Shown: one piece after another, positions 47,900-60,821 of the stretch
How the letters are laid out: each line of letters opens with the position of its first letter
Position numbering within the stretch: position 1 is the stretch's first letter
Assembly: GCA_023014365.1 (NCBI GenBank)
Contig: JAEBUN010000005.1
Location: forward strand, 1,736,001-1,800,000
Length of the DNA: 64,000 nt
Source of the DNA: Lepiota brunneoincarnata
Taxonomy: Eukaryota; Basidiomycota; Agaricomycetes; Agaricales; Agaricaceae
Direction of reading: 5' to 3'
Notes under the pieces: model-generated
Databases searched by the model: none
Told to the model about the DNA's origin: nothing
What the model saw: only the letters and a program-made list of their open reading frames with translations
Program-made: the position numbers and the translations under genes

Positions 47900-49674
47900 A
47901 TGCAGCCAGAAGGGGCTACAGTTCCCGCCTTCTGGAAGGCGCTGGCATGTTGTTCAATTGTTGGCAACGCGTATGTCTCTCCATTCGGCAACTCTCCATC
48001 CATACACGCTGATCATCGCTGCTGCTGGGCACTAGACTATGGTCCGGAGGCATATTCACCTTTCCTCTGATGTCTCCCTTCCTCGCAGACCGATGTAGAC
48101 TGACGCAGCCCCAGCTGACGACTGTGGTCCTTGCGTGAGCGGCCAGTCATTTCCATTCTGTGGTGTATCCTTACCGCCCCCAGAGCTATGATGGGCCAAT
48201 ATCCCTTTGCTGCCTTGGCTGGAAAGATGATTGATCGTTACGGGCCTTCCGTATGCTCCCTCGCTGCAGCCGTGTTATACTCCACCGCTTTTGCCTCGTT
48301 TTCTTGTCTTGTCGGCGCAACTTCCGGGCTCGCACCAGCGCCGTCTATCTCCACCTATCTTGCAATCTCTTTCTCTTTGGCTGGTGTGGGTACTGTATTT
48401 TCGTGAGACATTCTCGATTAATTGCGAGAGACTAGATCCTGACAAGCTTTTTAGTTACTTTTCTTTCCTCTTTGCTGCGTCGCGACTATTCCCTCAACAC
48501 CCTGGTATTGCGTCTGGCGCCAGCATGGCACTCTTTGGATTATCTCCGCTATTCCTTACCTCTGTGGCCTCTAACTGGTTCATCAGTCCCGAAACAGGCT
48601 TACTCCAAGTTATCCGATTCGCGGCTTATTTAGCGGTCTCCACTGGCCTCGTGCATTTGATGGGTGCCTTGTCATTTAGTCGCGCTGGGTGCAATTTGAA
48701 GGACGATCAGGTTGCCCCGTGTGACCTTGCGACGCCGCCAAATGAAAGATCGCGGCTTCTTCCCCGCGAAGAAGAGGCAGTTTATACACCCGAGTTGCAT
48801 GCGAAGACTGACACTACTCTGGGCTTCTTAAAGCATGGTCACGTCTGGCTTCTCATCCTCTTCTGCATATGTGTGTTCGGTGCTGTGAGTACTACTGGAT
48901 ACTAGACAACAGCTTATTTAATGGATTATTTTCGGCAGTCAGAGATGGTTATTTCTAATATTGGCACTATCGTCGCTGCTCTGCCCTCCACAGCATCGAA
49001 GCAAAGCGCTGTGATTTCTGTCCACATGGTTGATAATACGGCCCAGCAGGTCCGGCTCATCTCGATTGCAAACACGTTGACAAGAATTCTTGTTGGACCT
49101 CTTGCGGACTTCGTCTCTCCTGTCGCCTCCTATCTCCCGAACGGGACCATCGTGCATGCGAGAAAGCACCGTATTAGTCGTGTCAGCTTTCTATTTGGCT
49201 CCGCCGTGCTTCTGGCTTTCACATTCTTCTGGACTTCGACTGGCATCAAGACTCAGGAGGGTCTCTGGGCTCTGAGGTAGGCGGTATCACTCACCACAAT
49301 GGTGCTGCTTCCTGACGTATGGATAGCCTTGGGACGGGGATAGGCTACAGTGCCACTTTTACCGTTGTGTGAGTGCCTTCCGTCGCCAATTTCTTTCGAG
49401 CAGGGTAACCGGTATTAGGCCAAGCATTGTTTCGTCCATTTGGGGTCTCAAGAACTTGGGACGCAACTTTGGGATATTGATGTATGCCCCTTTCGTAGGC
49501 ACACCCACGTTCTCGTATTTCTACGCATTCGTATCACAGTCACACACCACGGGCGAAGGTATCTGCAGGGGCAGGGAATGTTGGCAGACCACCTTCCGCC
49601 TTACCGTCGTGACTTCTTTGCTTGCTTTGCTTATCGCAACTCTTCTCTGGCGGCAGTGGAAAGGTAGACTTTAG
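47900..49674 (+). CDS. MCH1: MFS transporter, MCH1-like
   Basis: Seven exons (47900-47970, 48036-48134, 48184-48402, 48455-48884, 48939-49276, 49327-49368, 49419-49674) give 484 residues. The product is a 12-helix major-facilitator protein of the fungal MCH1 / nodulin-like group, whose substrates are poorly known despite the monocarboxylate name. After MQPEGATVPAFWKALACC comes GIFTFPLMSPFLADR. MMGQYPFAALAGKMIDRYG is the MFS loop 2-3 region, and HPGIASGASMALFGLSPLFL follows. The second half contains ISIANTLTRILVGPLADF and IWGLKNLGRNFGILMYAPF. A charged central loop with RSRLLPREEE separates the halves. All exon phases agree. The last exon might hide a short intron near GTPTFSYFYAF. Confidence 0.9.
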
Positions 49675-50088
49675 ATATACCCTCACTATCATTCCATCAT
49701 TCGCATTCTCCACGTATTTATTTGTACCGCAGTCTTCCCATTGTTCGGCCTCGGGCGATTAACTACCCGTGACGAAAGTTGCAAAGAAAAGCTAGATGAG
49801 TTACCAATTACGCGACACAGTTGTGAGGACGATGTATGGTCAAAGGCAGCAGGACCAACATCTAATTAGCCCATCCGTCGCCTCCTTTACCGTGGAGATG
49901 GGCGCCTCACTTAGGTTTATCATCGCCACTTCTAGAATTGTATCATAAATGCCCATTTCCCTTACTACCCACTGTCATTGTCAGTGGCCGAATATCTCTC
50001 TGGCTACTATGCAGGATCGAAGCTAAGCGTTATGATGACATCATGATGCAGAGTCGTTGCACCGCACTCGCGACTGAGGACTAGCGAG
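49675..50088. other. intergenic region (MCH1 / FAR-17a)
   Basis: 414 bp between two tandem plus-strand genes. I see no further coding features; the promoter of the FAR-17a gene must lie here. Confidence 0.4.
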
Positions 50089-50990
50089 ATGACGATCCCG
50101 AAGTTTGTGCTCCACGCAGGGGCTACTGGGATCATGTTCAATGGGTTCAAGAGTCTGGGTAAGTTGCAGATCTACCCCGAGATCAACGCCCGGCATGGTG
50201 GGTTCTGGCAATATCTGACAATACAAGGGTGGGCCTCCTGCGTGCAATCGCAATTAGTATCAGCTTCAGATGATCTTCCAGACTTTTCCTTGCGGGCTTG
50301 ACAATGGCCATTAGCTTAGTGTTGGATGTCTTGGACTCTCCCAGAGGTGCGCATAACGTTGGTCTTTCCGAGTGCACAACCGATGATAGCCCTAGCTCTC
50401 AAATATATCAAGCGATTACTTCTCGTCGTAGCGCTCCCTGTAAGCGTCTATAATATGTAGTGTCCTCCTCCCCTTCCACTGAAACTCCATGTTACAGCTG
50501 AGCGTTGTCATCTCTTCCATCTACTGGACCCTCGTCCTTTTCTTCCCCTCCCTCATCCTTCTGAAGACAAAAGAACTATCGGACGACTCCCCCCAATCAA
50601 AGGCAATGATAGAGATGTTCTTTTACATCCCACTCGACATGGACTTAGTCCCTTCATGCTGCGCCAGCCGTGGCTCTTGCCCTGGACTTTTTCCTTTTTG
50701 AACGCAAGTATGGACGAAATGCGACAAGAGTCGTGGCGCCGCTCCTTGCATCGGTATACACGGTTGGATATGGTCTATGGGTAGAGTATTGCAGCACTAA
50801 GAATGACGGTGTCTGTGAGTGGTGCCATTCTTGATTTTCGAGCTGTGTCACTTATTAGGTCTGCTGGTCCACTTTAGTTCCGTATCCGTTCCTCACAAAT
50901 AATGCCCTTGGCGTTCGTCTTGTAATCTATGTTGGAGCGGGGTCTGTTGCCCCTCTTTCATTCTGGTTGCTGAATGGCCTACATGCTTAA
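50089..50990 (+). CDS. FAR-17a/AIG1-family membrane protein, one extra base in exon 4
   Basis: Five exons: 50089-50228, 50282-50346, 50390-50439, 50498-50814 and 50878-50990. FAR-17a/AIG1 proteins are small six-helix ER membrane proteins; human relatives hydrolyse fatty-acid esters of hydroxy fatty acids. Motifs are MFNGFKSLGKLQ, RHGGFWQYLTIQG, LSVVISSIYWTLVLFFP, a conserved DLxLHAAPAVALALDFFLFE block and LWVEYC, then FPYPFLTNN and a last helix. Exon 4 is 317 bases where 316 fit. The frame breaks at CCC 50650-50652, within the conserved aspartate-leucine-histidine block, consistent with one extra C. Dropping it gives about 227 residues with all other junctions in phase. Confidence 0.85.
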
Positions 50991-51112
50991 TTCTGATCTA
51001 TGTCCTTTGCGTGAGGTTAATAAATATGTTGTGTGACTTGGGACGTTTTAGGCACTCAGTGAGTGATCAGAGGCACAATCAGACCTGTGACGTGGGCCCC
51101 TATTGTAGGTTT

Positions 51113-51860
51113 ATGCAACGAACGCGTCCTTTGCCAGGCCATCCAGAATTCTCGGTCATTGACCACCCAGGTCATCGAGAGTACCGCGTCGAGAGCCAGC
51201 ATGTAGACCGCAACGGCGCAACCACAACCACGAAGCAGGCAATGGGTCTGGCATGGCGATGGGCAATAGTTCCTGTCCTGTTCTCCCTCACACCAGTTGA
51301 GCGTTTACCTATCATGCTACCGAGTATCCGTGTTGATGCTGAGCTTCTAGACATCTGGTCTACGGTGGCTTGTGTTCGTGACGGTCGCCACACTTCTCTT
51401 GGTCATCAGGAAGTGCACCCAGGTGGCAGAGGGTGTGTCCATCCCCTGCTGGTGGTTTTTTTTGTTTGTTTTTTGCCCTAACACTGGAAAAACAGAAGCT
51501 GTCATAGTCATACCTCCTCACGGCATTCAACTTGAAACTCGTAGGGGTGTCCCCAGCTGGCCAGTCTTCGTATCGAGGCGTTTCATCCCACTAACGACTC
51601 TGCGTGACGTCATTATCAACGAAGGACTGAGGGGTTGGAACGTTCGGTATTATCTTGCGGCTGTGAGAGAGCACCCGTCGAACGAGGTTTATCTCGACGT
51701 GGCTTTCGAGGTCGGTGTTGAGACCTGGCTTTGTGCGTGCTAGTTCATGCTAACTATCGGGTAGGGTATTCTTCCTCGGTTACCGATCCTTTTAGAGGTA
51801 TACCATGGGATTCATGGTATGTTGCTAGATGCGATCGACGAGGAGAAAGAGAAAAGTTAA
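51113..51860 (+). CDS. GPI15: GPI-GlcNAc transferase subunit PIG-H
   Basis: The exons with firm edges are 51351-51432, 51496-51710 and 51765-51860, preceded by a first exon from about 51113. The protein is a subunit of the ER complex that adds GlcNAc to phosphatidylinositol, the first step of GPI-anchor synthesis. Exon 1 reads PLPGHPEFSVIDHPGHREYR. Exon 2 holds the hydrophobic hairpin LVFVTVATLLLVI. Exon 3 carries the PIG-H core HGIQLETRRG, then FIPLTTLRDVIINEGLRGW and VRYYLAAV. The last exon is LPRLPILLEVYHGIHGML. The 3' edge of exon 1 is unclear: the best donor, near 51249, is out of phase by one base unless a G in the GGG there is extra. Confidence 0.85.
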
Positions 51861-52197
51861 TTGTCGACTTGCCTGGGCATCTGGACCGCAAAGATCAGTA
51901 CAGCTTGGGGGTCCACATATTAGTCGGGCTTTTCGGCCGGGCCGTTCCTCCTCATACTGGGTGTTTGGTTCCGCTGAATTACCGATATTCCAGCACGGAG
52001 CTCAATGGCGACTTCTAGTGTATACTGGCGCTACCTGTAGTTTACAAGGTCGATCCCTGACTGAATTTTCACTGTAGAACTTTGACAATATAAAAGGGGA
52101 TGACCGTGCGCAAAGCCTTGGGACGTGATTGATTATTAACTCGAGGTATCTCTCTCCATCACTGATCACAGCTTCCCACAGCCAAATCGTCTCTTCC
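51861..52197. other. intergenic region (PIG-H / PDCD5)
   Basis: 337 bp between tandem plus-strand genes. The frames are short and unremarkable, and the PDCD5 promoter lies at the right end. Confidence 0.4.
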
Positions 52198-52709
52198 ATG
52201 GAATCGCTGCCTCCTGGTACCCAAATACCCCCCCAGAATGACGAAGAGGCCACAAAACGAGCCGAGGAAGAGCAAATGCGACGCGATATGATGACCACTG
52301 TTTTGGATACTGCTGCTCGTGAACGACGTCGGTCCAAGCACTCTGCATATCTCTCATCTGTTTGAAATATCTGTGCAGTGTCTAGGATCGCTCTTGTCAG
52401 CCCAGAACGAGCCAAGCAAATTGAAGGGATTCTCTTACGAATGGCACAAACTGGCCAGTTAAAAGGAAGGGTTACGGAGGAACAGTTGATTGGCTTCTTG
52501 GATCAGGTATATTTGTCCAAGTCCATTGTCGAGCACAAATTTTACAGAATCCCGCTGTAGATGGAGCCTAGTTCGAAAGGTGGCACAAAAAAGTCAACAA
52601 TCGTCGTGAGTATTATTATGACTATCACCGGCGTGTCTGTATCCAATGGCATCTGGCTTCATAGTATCACCGAAGAAAGGGCCTGGATGATGATGAGCTT
52701 GATATATGA
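52198..52709 (+). CDS. PDCD5-family protein
   Basis: Four exons (52198-52327, 52379-52506, 52561-52605, 52665-52709) give 115 residues, a normal length for the family. The triple-helix core is EEEQMRRDMMTTVLDTAARE, then RIALVSPERAKQIEGILLRM and LKGRVTEEQLIGFLDQ. The C-terminus is TKKSTIVYHRRKGLDDDELD. PDCD5 proteins bind the CCT chaperonin or nucleic acid and act in apoptosis-related or tubulin-folding roles; the fungal role is unclear. The third intron's true acceptor is CTGTAG at 52555-52560; an earlier AG gives a short wrong tail. Exons 3 and 4 are each 45 bases. Confidence 0.93.
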
Positions 52710-52863
52710 TAAATATTCTTATCAATAAAGAATTTTGATCAACCCATAATATTGTAAAAGCGGCACGAAAAATACGCAGTACACAGAGTAATACATCGTA
52801 CATCAAAGTAATTCACCAACATTCAGGCGGGGCCAGCGGTACCGTGGGATTCCATGTAGCGCT

Positions 52864-55800
52864 TTATTTCCGCCAATTGCGATTCGTCTGGTGACGATTT
52901 GAGGGGTAGGCTGCCATAGAATGGGGGACAGTATATAAATGTGCGATGTGCGGGTCCATTGTGGGACCTGGGTGGGTGAAACCGTAGGATCCTGGTAGGG
53001 AAGGACTGTCGTGATCTGGGGGCGGGGGACTGGATGATTGACCGGGTGGGGGTGGGGGTTTAAAATTCTGTGGGTTCATGGTGAGTGTAACTTAAAATCC
53101 GAAGTGCAACCAGAAACCCACATATTGGCGGCCTTCCTTGTACAGTTCCTCTAGTTTCTGGTCGAAAACTCCCTGTTCCTCGAATATTTGGTAGGCCTTG
53201 AAGAGTTTCAAAGCAGATCGCGCATCCTCTATCGAGTCATGTGTTTCTTGCTGTATGTGCTCGCCCAAGACAGACCATGATAGGAAGCGCAATGACAGTC
53301 GACGCTGTCTAGATCTTAGGAAGTATAAGTCAACGGTATCGATGACTCGTTCTGGTGGAACAAAGATGTCTACCTGGGTGTCAGCTTTGAGGTTGAGGAT
53401 TTGGTGGTACTTACTGATGATACGGAAGTCTTTAGAGAGGCCGTGGCCGATAAAAATGCACCCTCGATCAACCAGTAGTCGGAGTTTTTTGTATGCAACT
53501 TTTAGAGGCGTCAACGTCATTCGAGACATAAGTGGGTCCAGGTCGCCCGCTGAAAGGTGACAAGAAATCAGCTACCGACAAGTTGGACCTAAGTCTAACA
53601 CACGCTTGATTCCTGAAAACTCCGTGAGGTAGTCCACAATAATCTCGCTGGTATGAATGTGGTCGTCAATAAAGGGCACTCCTTGACGTGGTCCATCTCC
53701 TCGTAGGACTGATACTCTGGCTAAACTTAGCCTTGCCGGTCGGATGACTTTGTTGGTTCCATCGGACCGGAACTCTGTTTCTTCCTGAGGTAGTTGCAGA
53801 AGTTGGAAGGGGCTTAGCTCTTGAATGGAAAGTCGTACCTGTTGCATCTTGACGAACTCTGCGTCTATTGCTATGAATGTTCCTTGCGTGGGTAATTCCT
53901 CAGGCCGTAGTGGGTCATGCTTGATGAGGGAACTGTCACGGTTTCTAAAGGCTCGTTAGGAGGTAGGTTTCTGGAGTCCATGACTACAACCGACAATGAA
54001 ATAGAGGTATCATGGCAGATAATAGATGCGTCGAGTTGATCTGGGAGTTGACCAAAGTTCAGGGTGGACTGCAGGTTGACTCTCTCGAGGTAAATTATGG
54101 CGGGTACCTGGAGCGCATGTGTTGGTCGTCTATGGTAAGTCGCATAAGTCATGGCCTTCACCTTCCATTGGTCCGGGAAACTCAGAGCTTCATCTTCCGA
54201 AATGTTGCTCACAGCGAAGTCATTGAAGAGGAACCAAGGGCTTGTCAAATCGGTCCGTCCCTCTGCTTCTGGCACTTTGGCCCGCATTAGATTTATGAAC
54301 ACATGTCATTGGGCGACATCAGATACCTTTGACCACGGCAACTAGATGTGAGGGCTTGTCTTTGGTTTGAATTTGCACCACGACCGCCTGGTGCACAGAT
54401 GTCATTCAGGGGGTGGAGGCCAACCGAAAAAACATGTACATACCCGAACAATGTACGAAGCGACTTCGGGGTCATCAACGCCTTCAATTTGGCCATGGAG
54501 GTTAAACTGGGTTTGCAAAAACGATCGGTTCCGACAGTCCTGCCAGAAGGTGAAGGCTTCTTCATTATAAACGCACGCATTGATAGCTAAGATTGGGGGG
54601 AGGTCTCGTGAGGGTATGTAGCGCTTCGAGGTGAAGATGGCAACATGTTTGCAAACTGGACAAGTTGCTTTATGCGAAATATTTCGCAAAAGAGAGTTCC
54701 GTAGAATTGTAACGAAATCGGTAGCAAAGGCTTGTTCGCTATTTGTTTGCTGTGGTGTTTCAGATATTCGAGTTAGTCGTAAATCCAGGGAGGGCATACC
54801 TTACGGGGGTATATTAAGTCAATAATGTGTGTCATGTTCTCCTTTTCTTTGGTATTTTTGCAGCTCATGCAGGTAATAACATTCTTCCCATCTATTCCCA
54901 TCAGCTGTGTAATAGGAGAAGGCACAGAAGTATCCCGAGGAACATAGTGCGATGTTCGCTTGAACAGAACAGGGTTTCGAGGGAAGCTGTTGCCTTCGGC
55001 GGCTAAGTGGTCGATCAGAAACCTGTTGAATGTCTGAATCTTGTGGGCGTAATCGACATCAGCAGATTCTCTGCCATAGTCGACAAGTTCAATAGCGTTG
55101 GCAGCTTCTCCTGAGTCAGATAGGGCGGGGGATCAATGACTGGAGAGCGTACTTTGTGCTAGAACACCAACAGCTTTACAGAAGTTGCTAGTCTGGCAGT
55201 TTGTCCCCTGGGCGTCTTCCAACATCCGAACAACAAAGCCGAGCTCGCAGAGCAGGCAGTTTTCTCTTAAACAATTAGTCGTGATATGCGATTTGGCGAG
55301 GCGTCGTATTGGCCAGAGATAGTGTATAGCTTGTACAACCGCATTCGTATAGGAGTTTAGGATGTGGGTTTCCAAGCCACTGTAAGCGGTCCTGTTGTAG
55401 AATCTATATAGACATTAGTCAACACGCTCTCACCTGAAACTGTATACACACCCAAAATCAAAATCTTCGACCCCAAACTTTGAATACTCGATCTCGACCT
55501 TACGATACATTAAGGGCACCTCATCAACCGTATGATCGAACGGTGCGCCCGAATTCTACGGGATTTCTTAAAATATTTTTTCAACTTGGGCATGAGTAAC
55601 ACACCTCGTTGTTCCTTGGTTGCCCACTCCGAAACCGTCCGTTAGATTTACGCAAGGTAGCGGTTGAAACGTTGCGGCGTCCCCTTAATTCTTTGGGCAA
55701 GGCTGCATAAGCTACGCTGTCATTCATCTTCATGGTGTTCAAGATCTGAGGAGGTATCTTGGATAATGGTGGATAGCTGATGTTCGCAGAAGTAAGGAGG

Positions 55801-57093
55801 GGTGTCCACGCTGAGAGTAATTGCGAGTCAAAATAAGGGAGACCAATTGAATTCAGTGGGCTGGGAGTAAAGAGTCAATATTCAGAGGACTAGACTAAAA
55901 CCGCGTGGACTTACGTCGAATCACTCCATTCGATATCGGGTAGAGGAGCTGGAGTATCAATCCACGGTATTGGTTGGCCGTCAAAGCCGTTGAAGGGCAT
56001 GTTACTTTCCTCTTCTGCTTGTGACATAAGATGAATCGAACCATCCGCATCGCCAAATGCCATATAGGTTCCAGTCGGAGATATTGACATAGAGGTCACG
56101 TATGATGTGAGATTCAGCTGGTAAACGCCGATGAGATCAGCCTCCATTAACATGATCACCAGCATACTTGGTAGAATTCATTGGGTGAACTGTGATTAGA
56201 TGCGTCCACTATATTGACGAGGCCCTCGTCAGAGACTACAGCAATACTAGAGGAACGTTTTGGGAGTGCGTGAATGAAAGCTGGGTTAGCAGGAAATGGT
56301 ATAGGTGGAAGCGAGCGCATCATCCGGAGGTCGTAAACTTTGACCAATGGATCAGGGAACGGTCTTGATTGCCTAGAAGAGTTCTCTGGACCAACCAAAT
56401 ATTAGAGAGATGGCGGAAACGGACCTTTCTCCACGCCCAATGGTGAAAATATAGTTGCCTGTATTCTGGAGGCCCTGTATGGAGCTCTGGTGAGCCTTAA
56501 CAATATGCTCACCACCGCCTGATCGTGCCATGCCAGTCTTCGGATCGTGAAGGCGAAGGTAGCCATCCGAGGAGCCAGACAATAGCGAAGAGGATGAAAA
56601 CTGAAGGTGCGTGATCACAGATGACGTTGGAACATTCCGTACAACATTTCCTGTCATCGAGTTGAGAAATAGCATCTCAAGTCCGGCCGTCGAAAGGGCC
56701 AACGAATGAGACGAGTTCATCCCATCAGAAAATGTAGTGATGGCTGTAGATGATCTACCATAATTATGAAGACGTTCCCGGTGAGAGACAATTGACACAC
56801 CGGTAGAACCACTTGTTTACTCCACCCTTCGCCCATGAACCCAGGCCTTCGCCTGCCAACCCAAGAGCACGAACGTAGTTATCACCGGCTGCAATCTTGC
56901 TCACTGCGAGATTTCCGCCAACAGGGAAGAAAACTCCACGATAGCCACGCGACGTAAACAGCGCAGTAACTACTCCAACGTTGGAACCTGCCCACAGGAT
57001 GTCCGAGACTGGATCGAAGGAAAGGGCGGTGATGGGAGAAAGTATTGGATGGTCTGTCGTGACCCTGTTAATGGGTCGATAGGAGGTCGACAT
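52864..57093 (-). CDS. PAN2: PAN2, catalytic subunit of the poly(A) nuclease
   Basis: A long, many-exon gene. PAN2 with PAN3 trims poly(A) tails in the cytoplasm and starts mRNA decay. The N-terminal WD40 part starts MSTSYRPINRVTTDH at 57093 and includes DGYLRLHDPKTG and PLVKVYDLRMMRSLPPI. The middle is the ubiquitin-hydrolase-like pseudo-domain (GLETHILNSYTNAVVQAIHY, CLRENCLLCELGFVVRMLED, ITCMSC). The exonuclease domain has its acidic residues in TFIAIDAEFVKMQQ, FIGHGLSKDF and HDSIEDARSA. It is followed by FLSWSVLGEHIQ and a Pro-rich tail (NFKPPPPPGQ). Two 54-nt introns keep frame with no stop and are visible only by family comparison. One apparent frame change near 53935-54000 is resolved by a 50-nt intron, not an error. 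Confidence 0.95.
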
Positions 57094-57369
57094 TTGGCCA
57101 AGATGCAGACTGAGGACTTCTGTAAGGTGCGAAATGCGTGAGCCTAGTATGTGGTTTGAAAATATGCAAAAGGCGTCAAAGGCAGGTATTGCTTAAGCGC
57201 TTGAGAGGACGGATTCTTGAGGTTGTGCACTCACACATGCAGCATAATTCCTGATTACATAACTTGGGGCTTCAGTCATACCAGGACTTAAGGCGTACAT
57301 GAGATCCAATAATGAGACTACGACAATCCGGATAAAAAGCGAGAACAAAAAGTGAAGTGAACAACCGAA

Positions 57370-60300
57370 TCATCCAGGTTCAGTTGCATCGGTACGAACA
57401 TCTGCCGCTGCGTGGGGGCGACGGGCAATTTCCAATATTTTGAAGGATTGGGTGGGTAGAGCACTACGCGGACCGTCTTGAAGGGAGGGGTGTGGTATTT
57501 TTATGGTGGGGGAGTTCGCGCTCTTAGCGCGAGATAGGTTGGATGCAAGTCGTCCGTCCTGACTTAGATTCGTACTATTCAGCATGGGGGAAAAGGGTCT
57601 GGGTGCGGTTGACGCGAAAGATGAAACATGAAGGAGAATAGCAAATTCCTCTGTCAAGTTAGTGAGTTGGACCAGCGAAGATCGCAAGGCTGAAGGGACA
57701 GAATGGTTGACGCTATACGCCTTGACGAAGTTTGAAATCTTCACCAAAGTCTTCAGGTTGTGCATCAGCCGAAGGAGCTCGCACAGAGGTGGTTTTGCTT
57801 ACCTTGACAAATGTTTGTGCATCTTCCTGTAGGATCTTTCGTTCAGACATCAAATCTCCTCTTTGTATCTTGGAAATGACATCTGAGAGCTTTCGCGTGG
57901 CCGATTTCGCCTGTTCCAGAGTTATTCGTACGTCCCGTTCGTCATGTGATGATTCAGCTACTGTCTCCGCAATCATATCCCAGACCTTTGGGGCAGCACC
58001 CACGGCATTCTGTATGGCGTTCAGGGCTTCAAAATCAACCTTGCGTCTTGAGCTTCCAGATACATCGAGACCCGGCCATTTCGGTATGAGGGAAGGCGAG
58101 GATGAGGGGGAAAAGCTCGGGTTAGATTTCTGGGAGATTTGGCGGGCGTGAGCCCTGAAGTGGTCTTCAGATAATGTGTTATAGTTCCCGATCAGCAAAG
58201 GGGATGTGTTCTTTGATATAGAGGATAGTACAGGAACTGTTGCTTGCCTCTTTGGTGTCCGAAGAGTTGGGACATCGGGGGCGGGACCCGAAAGTACACC
58301 TCCCGTGAGTGTAGACGGTAGGTCACAGGAAGGCAACTTTTTACCTATCTCGACGTCTTTCGAGCTGAATGAGCCTGCGTGCCTGCGTGCCGTCCGATTG
58401 CGTCCCGACATTCCCACCCGCAAAGTATGCTGCGAAGGAACTTCAAGGCTCGAGATGCTGTCGGAAACCGTTAGAGTATCTCTTGCGTGTAAGTAGGATT
58501 TTAGATTATCCATGTGTGCTTGCATGGACTTCCATGCACCAGCTATCTCCGCTGTGGCCGCATGCAGTTCAAGTAGCATCCACCTTGAGAAGCGTAGGTC
58601 TTCACCAGGATCAACCTGAAGCCGCAGGACCAATACATTGACTGCCTTCCCAAAGGCTGCGATACAGTCCCTGCATTTTTCTACCAGGTTTCGACTGATT
58701 GCCGGAGTGGGCAGGGACATCCGACTCGTAAAATCAAATCTTTCGAGGGCCCTTATGAAGCGCATCATATCCGAGTGAGCTGGATCAAGAACTTTGCGCA
58801 GGACCACGGAGAATCGGTCATCGATGACCAGAGCAGCGTATTGCTCCAAGGACTGGTATATCTGACACATGGCGAAGAGGAAAGAGCGTGCAGATTCCGC
58901 CAGATTCGTGATATGTTGAGGTAGTGAGCTCGAAAGGGGAAGCGTCGAAAGTCGTCGGAAATATGAGTTACGCTCTGAGGCCACAGAGTTGACTCTATCA
59001 TTCGAGGCAATTATATGGGCAGCATCAGGGGTATCGTATGTATTGGAAGGGGGAGCGATTAATCCTGGATGTAGGGAAAATGACGACGAAGATGAGGCAG
59101 AATAGTGGAGGGACGAATCGTCCCCTATATCCGACCCAGGAGATTGGAATGTAGTATGAAGGATGGGGAGGGCTGGGGTCTGGCCATCTACTGGAGTGTG
59201 AGCGTTTCGAAGGTCAGGGAGGCTTTTCTTGCCAAGGATGGTCGGCGCTGCGGGAGGACGTGTACCTTCAGCATAAGAAACGGTCCGAGTGTGAAGGGGT
59301 AAGGGGTCATAGCTTTGCATCTGTTCGAAGGTGCTCGGTATCTCCACGTCGTAATCAGATGAAGGGGATATCTCGTCTCCAAAGGAATGCGTAGGGGATG
59401 GTTCGGCACTGTTCGACTGCAAAATACCTAAATGTAGAGGCGGGGGCCTGTTCGAGAATAGTGTCTCATGGGGGCTCTCGTGAAGTGATTCAGTGATGGA
59501 TGACAAGGACGCATTTGAGTCGGCTGAGTACGATCGTGTATGGGATGATACCCCGTCAAATTCCCTATCATGGATAGGAAAGCGCCACGACTCATCTCTA
59601 CGCATAAAATGAGCAATCAATCCGAGCCAGGAGTGTGAGGACTGACATGCTCTTGTCGCGGGCGGTTCTACCATCGTAACCCGTATCATCGGGTTGGTTC
59701 CGTGCAGACTCCGCTTCGATCCATTTCCGGACGCTCTGGACCCAGTCCCCCATTATTTTTGGATCTCCTGGGCTAGGACATTCTATCACGGCTTTGGGAG
59801 GCCATTCTATCGGGTTACGATCAGCTCGCAAGACCTCCAATTTAGAAAATCGAGACAGATAGACGGGCAACCGGGATATCTTGTTTCGTGAAAAACAAAA
59901 TACCTAACATCCAGCATTAGTGTGATGTTTTCGGACATAAGAAGTGGGGGAAATACAGACCCTGAGGTTAACAAGATTTCCCGGTTCATTTGGTAACCTC
60001 CGAATCTTGTTATGACTTATGTCCAAAGTATCGAGCGATTGGATCAGGGTTAGCTTAAGTCCAATCATTATTTTGTATCAAGAGGAGATGCTAGGTCATG
60101 AAGCGTACTGCACGAGGAAATGAAGAAAAGCTGTTGTACTTGAGGTTGAGGTATCGCAAACGCGTCAACAGTGCGAGCTCTGTTGGGAGTGTGGTTAGAC
60201 GATTGTTGCTTAGGGCTATCCTGTTTCGAGTTTATCTGAGTTTCTCTCCACGCAGAAGGTGGGTGGCTGACCGTTTGACCGCGCATTCACCATCTGTGTC

Positions 60301-60501
60301 CAGCCTGGTGGCAAGTTCTTCAGCAGCCTCGACGCTGATGTCGGTAAGGTCAAGTTTTGAGAAAAATAGCGTCTCTCCATCATCCGTAGACTGGTTCAGA
60401 GCTTCAGTTATGTGATCATGGTTTAAAGAGTTTGAGGAATTGTTAAGAGGGATCCAGTAGGGCGAGCGAAGGTTTGGACGATCGACTGCCGACGTCGCCA
60501 T
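57370..60501 (-). CDS. SOG2: SOG2, RAM signalling network leucine-rich-repeat protein
   Basis: The gene starts [13 protein letters not shown] (60501). Early exons carry leucine-rich repeats: [38 protein letters not shown] and [20 protein letters not shown]. The large exon from about 59655 encodes a Ser/Pro-rich linker and the SOG2-specific helical domain, including [40 protein letters not shown] and [19 protein letters not shown]. The last exon, joined near 57725, gives [15 protein letters not shown] and ends [13 protein letters not shown]2 is part of the RAM network with the CBK1 kinase, which controls cell separation and polarised growth. A few LRR-exon borders are approximate. PAN2 is upstream on the same strand, 276 bp away from its stop. 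Confidence 0.9.
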
Positions 60502-60821
60502 GAAGTGGTGAGGACAGAAGTCACAGTCGTATGTCACCTCCCTAGTCAATGGATATCAATATGGACCCAAACGAGGCCAGCGTCCTTTGGGCCCACGATA
60601 CGGTGGAAACAGGCAGACAGCTACCAAGGAACTCTGAGGCACTTGAAGTGTAAGGGAGGTTGATGCTTGTACCTGTGAATTTCGGAACAAGCCAGTGGCT
60701 GTGCAAGTCATTTAAACTCCCATTGTGTCCGAATTGCGCAGGCGTTCAATAATTCTACATGCTGAGTACGTGGTCACAGGTTGAGACATGAGTAGAAAGT
60801 GCAATATCAAGATTACAATAG
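60502..60821. other. intergenic region (SOG2 promoter)
   Basis: 320 bp between the JmjC gene 3' end and SOG2 start, same strand. No gene is supported. Confidence 0.4.

Noticed and set aside
53935..54005. Apparent frameshift in PAN2 upstream of the exonuclease domain
   Set aside because: A 50-nt intron (GTCGGT...CCTTTAG, with a CCTAAC branch site) joins both frames and gives the conserved NRDSSLIKHDPLRPEEL sequence, so no indel is needed.
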